A stretch of DNA of 64,000 bases from Phytophthora quininea (GCA_011947345.1 JAAVTG010000531.1:62001-126000); one strand, 5' to 3'. Counted from the first letter of the stretch, positions 10,603 through 21,239 are shown. Translations and numbers: made by a program. The notes: a model not told the origin generated them from the letters alone.

Positions 10603-12041
10603 TCACTCAAGGTGAGCACGTACATCACGGTGGCTCAGAATCTGCAGTGGATTGCTCGAAGAATTAGCAGTGACGCGCATGGAGGTCAAATCGACGACTT
10701 CACTCGATTTTTCAGCTGCGACTTCTTCGATCAAAGGACGTTGTCGCCTTTCAGCGATCAACAATGAACTCGGCTCTGGCAGAGTTGAAAGTGTTTGGCC
10801 TTGGCTCGTTTCTGCTTCGTTCGAATTGATGCAACGTCTTCAAGAACCAAATTGGTATCGGTGGTAGCAATACAAACAGCAGCGGATATATGCCTCACGG
10901 CGGCAATGGGTCCGATAGAGCCATCTGCATCCAGCATCGTGTCGCTTGTCTTCGAGAAAGATCCCACATCGAGTTGGTCGTGATTCGGTGAGTCTGTTAA
11001 TAGAGCATCGACGCTTGACCAAGAAAAACAGTGAAAATGTGATTTTGCGCGCTGTGTAATGTAACCATGCAAACAGCGTGAGGAAAGAAGTAGTGATACA
11101 CAAGCAAAGCGTACAAAATACTCACAGGGAAACCCTTAGACCACAAGGGCTCCAAGAGCACGAAACCCAGGCGCGGTTGGGGAGATTGCTCTTACAAACC
11201 GCGTGAGATGACAACGTGTTCTTCGATGCGTCGACCAACTCGATGCTATCGTTGGAATAAATCTAAATGAGCACGTCGTCGACGTTAGCGCTGTGCTAAC
11301 CCAACAAGTATATGACCCGACGTACCAATAAAGCGTTTATCACCGGATTCCACGCGAGGCCGCGTGGATTTCTGACAGCTTTGCATCCCTTTAATGTTGC
11401 TTTGATTTCACTGCAATAAATAGCGATCACTGTTAAGCAACAGCCGTCATAACGGTTCCAAATTGTCAACCAAGGCAACCTTGCAACGACGACTTCCCAG
11501 ACCTCCACCTGCGTAGAGGAAGCAACTGCTAGCAAACTCCTATTTCCTGATCCTCCGGCCCACGCCGTCAATCCATATCGCGTCGAGGGATGCTGCTGCT
11601 TCGTCAACACCCATTAGCCCGTGAGAATGTCCATTAAAAGGCATACTGTCACTGACGCACATGATCTGAGGTTGCTTCGTGCAGCTCAAGACGATCGCAT
11701 GGTTGATCCAAGACACTGCGAGCAAATCCGGTTGTGTTGTTGGTCTCTGCGTAGCGTATGAGGACTACCGAAGTACCCAGCAGCATGGCCGCCACATTCA
11801 GCCGTTCATTGTATCCTGTCGAAGCAACCGTCATTGTTCATGCCGCATCCGCAACTCTGTTAACATCGTCCTTACCATTCCGCATTAGATCGCTCTTGAC
11901 GCCCGTCGTCAGCAGCGCTTCGCTCCATTCGCTCGGTCCGTTGACCAGCATCTTTTGATCGACTGATCTGTTCACAACATTGTACACTTTGTTATCGTTT
12001 TGTGCCTCTAGCTGCCATTTTCCAATCCGCGAGTCTCCCAT
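10603..12041 (-). CDS. Probable beta-propeller (WD40-like) protein, frame-broken
   Basis: Assembled from successive coding blocks on the minus strand. It starts at the ATG at 12041 (MGDSRIGKWQLEAQ) and splices from a GTAAGG donor near 11874 to a CGACAG acceptor near 11818. It continues with short strands typical of propeller blades: LLAVSWINHAIVL, then SLLAVASSTQVEVWEV, then SWSPCGLRVSL. The last blocks are DADGSIGPIAAVRHISAAV and a charged tail ending in ILSHRDVRAHLE with a TGA at 10605-10603. At least three single-base frame changes are needed. The blade-like pattern is what I see; the identity is open. A TFIIIC-delta-type or nucleoporin-type propeller would fit, but no diagnostic motif is visible. 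Its start codon lies 32 bp from the divergent transposase-like gene. Confidence 0.45.
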
Positions 12042-12073
12042 TTTCCATTCCACGACATATACAAACGCCAAGT

Positions 12074-13998
12074 ATGAGCGCCACAACCGAGTTAAGCGAC
12101 GATGCGCAGACGCCAGACGACACCTTGGCGCGGCAGTTGAAGGCGCTCAAGGCGATCCGATGGACCAGCGGCAAGGCACTAACTGCACACATCCAGGACG
12201 TGTGTCTGAGCGCCGCCAAGCGCGCGCGTGGCCACCAGCGGCGGCAGCTACAAGAAGTTCATGTGCACCAGCTCCACGGACTGTCCGTGGCTCATCAACG
12301 CCGTGCGCTCTCGCCCGTGCAAGGTCTCAGTCTCCAGGGGGACGGATAACGGCGAGGTAGAACAGGTAGAGCAGCGCTATTGGTACGTTACGTCGGGCTC
12401 GCTCGCGCACGGATCCAACTGCGATAGTGTGGCCAAACCCACAGCCAGACAACTCAAGGAGAGCTCGTTCCTGCGAGCTGCAGTCAATGCAGACGCGCAC
12501 GTGTCCTCAGCAGCGCTCGTTGCACAGCTGGAAGCCTCGGAGGCGCTGCAGTGCAGCAAGAGCATGGTGTACAAGGCCAAGAGCGATCTGCTGGACGCCA
12601 TGGAAAACGCCAGACGCAACGGACTGGCTGAGCCGGACATGGTCGAGTCCATGCAGAAGATGCCCGGGTACATGACTCAGTTGCGGGCTCTGAATGCACA
12701 TGTGGCAACAATCATTGAGACGCAGGGATCGGAAAGTGAACCGACGGAGTCTGGAGCGAGGTTTCTGCGAGCGCTGCTGGCGCTGGACCCGACAGGAGTG
12801 TGGAATGACCAGAGTGTACTTGGACTAGACTGTATTGAGATGCAGCATGCGAGCTATAACGGCACGTTGCTGGTGCTCGTTGGCAGAGATGGAGACTTGA
12901 AGCCGATCATGCATGCCGCGGGACTCGTGCCGGAGGGATCGACGGAGCATTGCATGTGGTTTCTGGAGAAGTTGATCTCGCACGGCTTCCCGCTTCGACG
13001 GTTCCCAATGGTGATCAATGGACGGGGAGCTCTAGCAAATGCCTGCGCTGAGATCCACATACCGCATGTCATGCTCTGTACGCGGCACTTATTGCAAGAA
13101 ATGCGCGATGGACAGGGATTGCAATGCAGCCAGAAGAGGAGGCGCTCGTGTGGCAAGCCCAGCGTGCAGAGGCAGAGAGCGAGTACCTAGCAGCGGTGGT
13201 CCAGCTTGGACGGCAGAACGAGGCGGCCGCAGATTATATTCGAGAGCTGGACCCAGTCAAGTGGTGCTTGTATCCGTACTTGGCCATGCGGAAGATGTAC
13301 GGGTGGCAAACAACTCGCTTTGAGGAGCTGGATCTTGGGACGCAAAGCTTGGGGCTGCCGCTAGCGACGAATCAACTCCCGTACGAGTGTCTGAAGTCCC
13401 TCTCGTTCGTCGCCATGAATGCGGCGTTCCAAAGGAGTGACCGTGCAACGCAGTGGGAACTGGAGCGTCGTGTAGTGACCCCGCAGCCGAGCAGTTGATG
13501 CAGGAACAGCTCGCGCGTGTGCCTCTATATACTGTGTGCATGAGCTCTGCACAACTAGCGTTCGTGTGGAACCAGCACAATGCGCAGATCCGTCAAAGGC
13601 GCGTGGACTTGGAGCATCGCACCTGCACATGTTCACGCCGACTACAATGGGGGATTCCTTGTCGCCACATCTTGGCAGCGCTGCAGAAGATCAACGCGAT
13701 AAACCAAGCCGTGGACTTCTTCGACGAGTGCTACCTCGTGCGCAACTTCGTGTCGTCGTTCAAAGGCCGCGCGCTGGAGCTGCCAGTTGAGGACACGATC
13801 GCACTCGATCCAAGTTTACGCCCTCCGCTCCTCGTGAGCAAGCGACCGCAAAACAACACAGCAACCGAGGCGGAGGCAACAAAGAAGAAGAAGCGTCGCG
13901 TCCGCGTCCGTCCTCCACACCAGCGGAAGCGCGCCATGTACAAATGCCACAAGTGCCATCGAGCAGAGGGCCACAACAAAGGCACATGCCCGTACTAG
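12074..13998 (+). CDS. MULE/FAR1-type transposase gene with SWIM and zinc-knuckle domains
   Basis: A Mutator-like transposase or a host gene derived from one. In order: an N-terminal FAR1/WRKY-GCM-type zinc region (CTSSTDCPW followed by HGSNC), a helical linker, a MULE transposase core (about 12780-13100), a SWIM finger (CTCSRRL then GIPCRHI, near 13620-13670), a Lys/Arg stretch and a C-terminal knuckle of CX2CX5HX4C form (CHKCHRAEGHNKGTC). The core shows the first aspartate in GLDCIEM and the glutamate in STEHCMWFL, but the second-aspartate position reads VINGRG, so the triad looks incomplete. Three single-base frame changes (near 12226, 13115 and 13486) interrupt it; the 13115 one is fixed by one G in a GGG run. 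No terminal inverted repeats were found by eye. Confidence 0.8.
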
Positions 13999-14014
13999 CA
14001 GGGAGCACGGCTTC

Positions 14015-14695
14015 CTAACGATAGCAGAATAACTGAAATTGAGGATGACGGCGGGCTTTTATACGCTGCAAGCCCTGCTTGCTCCCACTACGAGTCCATG
14101 GCGTATTGTACAGCTTCGGGTTGAGATAGGCCAGCGGGTATACCACGGCGCAGGCGATGGCGACCCACGTGGACAACACGAGGAAGCCCACGCCGGCGAC
14201 CACCGCCAGCATCAGCAGGACCGGCCACAGTAGCAGCGACAGCAGCACAGCCCACCACGCGTAGAACCTCTCGGCAGTCATGACCTTGAACGCTAGTCGG
14301 AGGCCTCGGGATGCCTCGGCGCGGAAGCAGCTCAGCACTTCGAGTGAGCGGAAGGACCCACCGTCGGCGGCGCAGATACCGGCGTCATCCATCAACTCTG
14401 GCTCGCTCTCCACCTCGGGGACCACCGTCCACTTGGCATCGGGGTGCACGCGGCGACTCGTCGGCTTGAATGGCCTCGCCTCGACGGCGCTGGGCTTGGG
14501 CGTGCCTGCCATGGGCGACGCCGGCCGAATGTCCTCCCAGCTCGCTTTGCGGCTGCAGGGAGCGCGCATGTCGACGCGCACCTCGTCCCCGGGCGTCATC
14601 TTGGCTGCGCATCGCTGTGAGCTTCTTGCCATCGCGGGGGTCACGGCCACATGGAACGCGTGGAAGGTGTCGTCAAGGGGCCGCTGCACCTGCAT
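14015..14695 (-). CDS. Hypothetical membrane protein
   Basis: No family recognised. The frame ends at a TAG at 14017-14015, 17 bp beyond the end of the convergent transposase gene. From a possible ATG at 14695 it reads 226 residues: a basic and polar N-terminal part, a Pro/Ser-rich middle with an acidic patch (VPEVESEPELMDDAG), and about 45 strongly hydrophobic residues (AWWAVLLSLLLWPVLLML onward) that would form one hairpin or two membrane helices. The same frame is open upstream to about 14870 with protein-like sequence (HFVIRFRPRTCPGRL), so the true start may be in an upstream exon. It lies directly downstream of, and on the same strand as, the larger membrane protein at 14958-15941. Confidence 0.5.
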   Translation of the reverse strand: MQVQRPLDDTFHAFHVAVTPAMARSSQRCAAKMTPGDEVRVDMRAPCSRKASWEDIRPASPMAGTPKPSAVEARPFKPTSRRVHPDAKWTVVPEVESEPELMDDAGICAADGGSFRSLEVLSCFRAEASRGLRLAFKVMTAERFYAWWAVLLSLLLWPVLLMLAVVAGVGFLVLSTWVAIACAVVYPLAYLNPKLYNTPWTRSGSKQGLQRIKARRHPQFQLFCYR

Positions 14696-14957
14696 GGCTA
14701 GTCTATCTAGTCGTCCAGGGCACGTGCGCGGGCGAAAGCGAATCACGAAGTGCGGTCGCGCCTGCAGTTTACGCAGCAGGCAATTGCCGCCATCCAGCAG
14801 ACGCCGATGAAAGGTATCCAAAAGCTGATTCAGTTGCAGACAGGCGCAAAGCGAAGTTTCCTCGACGATGCCTCTGCCCCTCGGCGTTCGTGGACGGTGG
14901 TGCCAGCATGGCAAGGATGTCCATGTGCTGCCGAGTACTACATAACATGCATTGGAG

Positions 14958-15941
14958 TTACCGCTCGGCTCCGCTCGCCGGATTGATCTCAGTGAAGCCC
15001 GTCGAGCTCGAATCTGGCACCGGAGTGATCGGGACACCGTCGTCTGTGCTCGATTGCTGCTCGGATTTCCACACGCCGCAGACGCGGTGCGTCAGCGTCA
15101 CCGCCAACGGCACCAGTGCCACCAAACCAACAGCACCGATCACCCAAAGCAGCAAGAGGATACCGCTGTATTCCCAGGCATCCTTGTGCGAGGTGACCCA
15201 CTTGCCGACGAGCAGGTCGTCGCTGCCGTCACTGCAGATCACAACCACAGGCTGGATAACCGCTAACGTGATGGCCACGACACTGAGGACGCCGATGACG
15301 ATCTTGACAACGCCAAAGTATAGCACTCCGACCCACCCTCGACGCGATACGTTGGCGTGCAGCAGGAAATCACTTTGATCTGACCTCCGCTCGAACCGCT
15401 CTGCGCCCTCCGCAGGGTCTAAGCGATCGTCGTCGGTTGAATGGGGATCTCTCGATGTGATAAAGTTGGCAAGCCGAACGTCCGCGTTCACCAGGCACTT
15501 CATGACGGCGACGGACACGTAAAGAACCCGGCGCAGAATGTACCGGTCACGAGAATCAGACACGGGATGATCATCACCACCACCATCAAGTACAGCGCTA
15601 CGAGCACCGAGTAGCCAAAGTATCTCCAACACTCGGACTGAATCTGCTGCACCCACAAACTGGACGAGCACGACCATCGCCACGGTCATGACCCAGCAGG
15701 GCAGCAGAGCCAGGCTTGCAAGCATTAGAGCTAAAAAGACGGCACTGCCGATGGCCACCAGGATGTTCAAGAGGTGGAAGGTGAGCAGCACGCCAACCCG
15801 CTCAAGAAAAGCTTTCAGACGCGTGCACGCCGATTTCCAGTTGTGGTTGGGCTGGTCTGGCGACAGTTTGTGCAAGACTGGGTCCACGACGACGGCGTGA
15901 GATTGGAACTCGAAAAGCTGGTCGTTCGCCTTGGTCTCCAT
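14958..15941 (-). CDS. Multi-spanning membrane protein, family member A
   Basis: Starts at the ATG at 15941 (METKANDQ) and ends at a TAA at 14960-14958. Hydrophobic segments follow GVLLTFHLLNILVAIGSAVF, and include LYFGVVKIVIGVLSVVAITLAV and GILLLLWVIGAVGLVALVPLAV. It shares a linear pattern with two proteins at 52.3-53.1 and 53.9-54.8 kb: an ERVGVLLTFHLLN-type first helix, an NADVRLANFI loop, a helix ending in VVAITLAVIQPVVVICSD, and a last helix beginning GILLLLW. In the middle (about 15690-15540) this frame turns polar, while the +1 frame of the same strand reads a good membrane helix (VALYLMVVVMIIPCLIL). The real protein therefore probably switches frame there through two compensating base errors. 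Function unknown. Confidence 0.7.
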   Translation of the reverse strand: METKANDQLFEFQSHAVVVDPVLHKLSPDQPNHNWKSACTRLKAFLERVGVLLTFHLLNILVAIGSAVFLALMLASLALLPCWVMTVAMVVLVQFVGAADSVRVLEILWLLGARSAVLDGGGDDHPVSDSRDRYILRRVLYVSVAVMKCLVNADVRLANFITSRDPHSTDDDRLDPAEGAERFERRSDQSDFLLHANVSRRGWVGVLYFGVVKIVIGVLSVVAITLAVIQPVVVICSDGSDDLLVGKWVTSHKDAWEYSGILLLLWVIGAVGLVALVPLAVTLTHRVCGVWKSEQQSSTDDGVPITPVPDSSSTGFTEINPASGAER

Positions 15942-16417
15942 GGTGTCGGGTCGATGGAGCTTTCAGAAATGACTAACGACGTGCAGGGTCTTGCATCCTG
16001 CAGCAAGCAAAAATGTAGCTACATCATCGAACCATCAAGAGTTCGTTGTATTCCAGCTCGATCAATATTGATGAATGGGATCGATGATCTCACTCGAGTT
16101 GGCGGCTCGGTTGTATAGGATTTCTTGAAAGGTGATTATTGATCCGCAAGCCGTCGGCGAGAATTAAAATGGCAGGCAATTTGCGTGACGACGACAACAT
16201 TCAATATAGTGTGAGGCCCGGTGTAAGGTTTTTGGCCAGCCGAAACTCTCTCCACGTGAATTGATCGTCAGTACTGCATTCCAAGCCATTTTCAGTCGAG
16301 GAGATTTTCGCCGATTGTCTTCAACGCGTCCATTTTGTTTCTCCAGCTCGTTCGCTTTTCGTCCAATCGCGCGCCGTCGGAACATTTTCGGGCCGTCTAC
16401 TAGCAAAAACGGCAATA
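15942..16417. other. Divergent intergenic region
   Basis: Spacer between the start codon of the minus-strand membrane protein and the plus-strand RBR ligase. It should hold both promoters. No gene or repeat is visible, and no core promoter element stands out clearly enough to mark. Confidence 0.5.
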
Positions 16418-18455
16418 ATGGAGACGGCGTCGAGCGCGACCCGTGACCGCGCGGCACAGCTAGCGGCGCTGTACGACTCGCTGCGGCGGCGCCAGAGCTT
16501 CTCGGGCGAGGACGAACGCATGCGCTGGCACTGGCAGCTGCACCAGCTGCAGCGTCAGCAGGAGCTCGAGCAGCAGGACGCGCCGCCGCAGTGGGCCGCC
16601 CACATGGCTTCACTGCTCAAGGCCATCGAGCAGCAGATCGCGGCGCTGCCGCTGGAGAGCGACACGCGCTCGTCCCGCACGCGCTCGTCGTCGGCCGCAG
16701 CTGCGGTCGGCGAGTTCCGTCTCAGCATCGAGGACGAAGATGTCCAGCAGGACAGTTCAGAGCCCGTGCAGCGACGAGGATCCATCCCGATCATGGAGAA
16801 CGAGGTGATGACGACCTTGGAGGACCCGATAATATATGTACGGAGGGGCAGTGACGCAGGCTCTTGGGAGCACATGAGTCGACTGGTGAGAGCTGCGTCT
16901 GGTCGGACACTCGGAGCTTTGGCGCTGGCTCGACGGTCCGTTAGAGATCGAGGCATTTCGCTGCCATTGACGAGGTTGGGGTCAATGGAGGACACAGCAG
17001 GACAAGCCTCCGTGGATGACGACACAGCCATCTCAGTTGCGGGATCCAGTCGACGCAGCTTTGAAGAGGAGCAGAAGACGGCGGAACGCACCAGTAATAT
17101 GTCTGTGACGTCGTTCAGAAGACAGGAGAGCAGCAGTTTGGGGCAGTCGGTGCCCAATTTGCTACGCTCCATGGCCAGTTACTTAGGACTGTCGATGGAG
17201 GAGACGTTCCTGTGCCAGATCTGCTATGATTACGTGCCCGTGGCGCGGTCGGCGGCGCTCACATTGTGCGGACACACTTTTTGCGAAGAGTGTCTGAAGA
17301 ATTATCTCGAGTTTAAAATCCGCGAAGGACAGGTGTATCCGAAGTGCTTTTTGAAAAGGCAGGAGAAAAGACGGCGTGCTCGGCTGAAATCTTGGTCGAC
17401 GACATTCAAGAGTACGTGTCCGAAGAGGTTTGGCAAAAGTACAACAAGTTCAAGTTCAATAAGGAGAACGAGCTCGCTCGTCAGTGTCCGTACTGCGACC
17501 ACTCGCAAATTTGCGCGGGCAGTGACCACCCGGAGTGCGTCTGCGAGGCCTGTCATCGCGAGTTTTGCTTTGTGCACAGCAGCGCCCACCAGGGACGCAG
17601 CTGCGCCGAGTACGACAAGAAAATGATTGCCGTGGAGAAACTCAACAACGCACTGATCAGCAAGATCTCCAAGCCGTGTCCTGGCTGCCAGAACAATGTG
17701 GAGAAGACAGGCGGCTGCAACCAGATGAAGTGTGTGGTGTGCAACACCAGCTTCTGCTGGATTTGTCTAAAGGTGATCGACGACAGTGTCTTCCCCGAGC
17801 ACTTCCAGGTTCGCGAACAACGTTGTATGTCTGGCAATACTGAACTGAGTGCTAACGGTTAATGTTTGCCATGCACCTACAGTGGTGGAACGTGCGTGGC
17901 TGTGCAGGAAACCAAATGGCGGATGTCGAGCAGCAAACTGCTGCCCGAAAGGGCTGTGGCATCGCCTTGCGCCTCCTCTTCTTTGTGATCTTCGGTCCAC
18001 CAGCGTTCATTATGGCCGTGATTTTCTGCATCTTGTGCTGTTGCTTCTTTCCATGCACAGCAGGCGATCGAGTCCGGTTTCGACAAGCATTCACTACATG
18101 CTTTTGCGTGTCTGGATACGTGCTTCTCGCACCGATTGTGTTGGCGTTGGGACTCGCTGCGTTGGGGGTATTTCTCGGTGGGGCTGCTGCGGGGGCTGTG
18201 TTGATCATCTGCGTATCACCCATTGTCGGTTTGCTGCTGCTTTGCCGGCGCGATACCTGGCGCCCGACACTTAGCCGGCAATCACGTTCCCAGCGATCTG
18301 GTCGTATTGATACGGCCACAGCACATGATATCGAAGACACGAACGACGGTCAATCCCCAGCGACCACACTATCTTTCGCGTTGCAACTGCGTGAGCTGGC
18401 ACACGTCGCAGATGTTATATTTATTTACTACTACTTTTTATCCACTAATTTATGA
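16418..18455 (+). CDS. RBR-type E3 ubiquitin ligase with membrane-spanning C terminus
   Basis: RING-between-RING ligase: RING1 binds the loaded E2 and RING2 carries ubiquitin on its own cysteine. The N-terminal 260 residues are polar and low-complexity. RING1 starts at CQICYDY (about residue 265), the IBR lies around CPYCDH to CAEYDKKM, and RING2 reads CPGCQNNVEKTGGCNQMKC, with the catalytic cysteine in GGCNQ. An intron from 17809 to 17882 joins FPEHFQ to WWNVRGCAGNQM. The rest is several hydrophobic segments (ALRLLFFVIFGPPAFIMAVI, VLLAPIVLALGLAALGVFLG), placing it in the RNF19-like, membrane-anchored group. One frame break at the T run 17349-17353 is fixed by one T, giving the expected PKCFFEKAGEK. 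The stop lies only 10 bp before the next start codon. Confidence 0.92.
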
Positions 18456-18465
18456 ATGGCTAACA

Positions 18466-19567
18466 ATGCCGTTCCGAAGTCTGCGACCAGAGGAGCGCGG
18501 CAATGCATTGGCAACGCCGCTGTCAGCCGCGGCACGAGATTTTTACAGCGAGAAGCAGTCCAGCGTCTACACGACAGCAGCAAACGCCAGTATCCAGAAG
18601 GACCTGACGCGACACGCTTTGGAGCTATTGCAATTGGACTCGACTGAGGCTGGGAAGGACGATGTTTTCATCCTCTTGGACGTGGGAGCAGGCTCCGGAT
18701 TGAGCACGAAGGCAGCCCAACATTGGGTTCAAGAGATAAGTGTGCAGTCGTTTACTGTGGCTTTTGATATCAGTGCGTCCATGTTGGCTTTAGCGTCAGC
18801 GGAGCAGGAATCGGAGTCAAACACGGGTTTTACTGTGGCAATGCTGCACAAAAGATCCCGCTTCGTCAAGGAATTGTGGACGCTGCCATTGGCATCTCCA
18901 TGTTGCAGTGGTTGCAGCCGAAAGGCCTGGAAATTTGCTTTACGTCGCTGCTGGCACAGCTTTCCGATGACCACAATGCGCGAGCAGTCTTTCAAGTTTA
19001 TCCTTCTGGCTTGACGTACGTTGACATCATGGAGGAGGCTGCCTTACGCGTGGGCTTCGATCGTGCGGAGGTGTTTGTGTCCTTCCCACACTCGACTACA
19101 GCGAAGAAATGGTTCTTCTGTCTTGAAAAACTGAAGACCAACAAAGGTGGCGGCACGAGCGAAGTTAACGTCGAGAGAAAGGAGTTGTGTCTATTTGCGC
19201 GACGATATCATCGACGTTGTGTGCTGCAATGGCTTAGGAATAGCGGGGTTGTACAAAGGGGATCCGGGAGCGCGTCGAGAAGGAGCACGTGAAGACTGCG
19301 TGGCATATCTGGCGGAAATATCGACGATCGCTGGCAGATGCAACGAACGAAGTTGTTCCGATTCATAAGAAGGCGCAGCAATCGCTGGAACTTTACCCCA
19401 GCGACAAAGTAGTTGGACGCACTTTGCAGCTCCGGTTTGAAGGAACGACCGATAAGATTACGCTCAATTTTCTGATGCAGCACTCTGCGGACGTGGTTGA
19501 TGTCCTGCACAGCGCCTACACTGAAGCGAGGGCAATCGAGATCACAGAGGATAACGTAGATAGATAG
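18466..19567 (+). CDS. 18S rRNA (guanine-N7) methyltransferase BUD23 with long C-terminal tail
   Basis: SAM-dependent methyltransferase that modifies a guanine in 18S rRNA during small-subunit maturation; its usual partner is TRMT112. Start at the ATG at 18466. Family features are ARDFYSEKQSSVYT at the N terminus, SAM motif I FILLDVGAGSGLS (about residues 68-80), FDISASML and, after a break, AAIGISMLQWLQ and PHSTTAKKWFFCLE. One frame break near 18849-18852 is repaired by one A in CACAAAAGATCC. Normal BUD23 ends with a short basic tail. Here the coding signal continues in mixed frames to 19567, the last 100 residues reading KEHVKTAWHIWRKYRRSL and then DKVVGRTLQLRFEG. That part may be an unusual extension or a separate small gene. 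Confidence 0.82.
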
Positions 19568-19575
19568 CTTTGTTT

Positions 19576-21195
19576 CTAATAAATGACATCTGAAATTGAA
19601 TAAATGCAGACCTTCTCATTACGTGGACCCCAGTCCAACCTCGCGAAAAGTGTAGAGGCCACGTTAAGGATCTCCTTTCTCGTGGCAGCGTCTTCCAGTC
19701 CAAACAGGTCCCGTAAGTCCTGGTGAAAACTCTGCTCGGCTTGCATACTGTCGACTAAGCGCTGCAATGAAGGATTTGGGGTGTGAGATCGCTAGCAGCA
19801 ATGAAGTGAACCCCCAACGTACCCGAAGCGTTGACACCAATTGATCAACACGGGAGACACCTAAAAGTTTCATGCATTTGAGCAAAACTTGGTGGGCTTT
19901 GGACCCAGGTGGTTTCATTTGCTCGCGACGTGCGTCAAGCTCTACGAGCGCGTCAGCAACTTGCGATAAGATCTACAGCACACGTAAGAAAACGGCCAGA
20001 CTAGCAAGTAATAAGCATTGGGTTACCTCCTCTAAAGCTTCGTGATATGATGACTTTGTCACGGATTCCGGAACAGACCCAAAGATATTCTACACAGTCA
20101 TAGCGACAATCAGACCACAGCCGACATCGTCACGGCGAGAAGAAGACCATTCGTACCACATTGAATCGCGTGAGAAGCTTTGCCAGTCTTTCCGTAAAGC
20201 CTTGGTAGACAGACGATAGCTGCGCACGTTGGTGCACTTCTCCACAAAATGAGGCAGCTCGCCAACTTCCTCTACGTCGAGCACATAGCAACAAGACGCT
20301 ACGATATCAGAGCAAATGCGACCAACTCGCTCTGCGATAGCTGCGTCTGCTATTTCTCGCTGCTGTTTTTCAAGTCTTTCTGGGTCAAGGAAAAGGTAGC
20401 AATGGACCTTTTCCTTCAGGTATCCACGCGGCACCTCCGAATCCTCTGTCTTCACGCGTAGTGTTCGCAACAGCTGCCCCTCTGCAATTCTGTCTGTAAG
20501 TGATGGATCACTCTCACCCGCCTTGCCCTGCATTCCTCGCGCTCGGAACTTCCTCAGCTGGCGTTGGAGCCTCTCAACCTCCAGCTGGGAGCACTGGCAT
20601 GGCAATCATGATGAATCCCCTAGCTATTCGAAATATTGACATAAAATAACGTACCATCAACTCGCCGAGTAGGTCGCATTTTCACCATGTCTCGAAGCTT
20701 GAGGTTTTCGCGATTGAGCTCCGTGATGAAGCGTTGCTGTTGACACAAAGATGCCTGAAGTTTGCATAGCATATCAGTAGACAGCTCACCCTGGTTGTCT
20801 CGTGGCACGTTTTGGTTGGTTTCCTCGAAACCAGAGCCGTCAGGATTCAGCGTGTGAATTATATTCTCTAACTTGCGATCCCACGTGCGGTGATTCCTTG
20901 TGGAGAGCTCTACTTTGCGTTCCCATACAGAGGCAGTTGATGCCCACAGGCGTCTGCCATCATCCTCAATCTTCGTCTCCAAAATCTCGTTCTCATTATT
21001 TTCACCACGATTCTGTCGCTCCCAAGCTAACTCCTGCTGCAATCGGAGCGCATAGCTTGCATACCGCTTCACCTCGCTACGTGCAGTCTGCTTGCAACGC
21101 AGCAGTAGCATAGTTAAACGTGAGTTCTGGTCGATACCAAACAAATGAGGTCTTGTCTTGAGCTCCAGTCGCAGCTCCCGAAGTTCTTCTTCCAT
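19576..21195 (-). CDS. CEP70-like centrosomal coiled-coil protein
   Basis: Probable centrosome/basal-body protein resembling CEP70. The first exon runs from the ATG at 21195 (MEEELRELRLELK) to about 20652 and is almost entirely coiled coil. Later exons continue with LEVERLQRQLRKF and a globular region, VGRICSDIVASCCYVLDVEEV. The last two exons (after acceptors near 19974 and 19764) read HQVLLKCMKLLGVSRVDQL and SFHQDLRDLFGLEDAATRKEIL, which match the pattern of the CEP70 C-terminal helical domain. At least five exons are needed, and the junction near 20160-20090 was not resolved. It is consistent with a flagellate oomycete. It starts 44 bp after the stop of the upstream same-strand gene, so the two transcripts may overlap. 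Family assignment is moderate. Confidence 0.62.
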
Positions 21196-21239
21196 GGGGA
21201 GCGGCTCTCACGTTCCTCGCGTTTTGTCGTGAAGAGGCG

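Noticed and set aside
14470..15378. Plus-strand frame of 302 codons opposite the membrane proteins
   Set aside because: Composition is Arg/Ser/Cys-rich with no motifs, and it spans the gap between two genes on the other strand. It is a shadow of their GC-rich codons.
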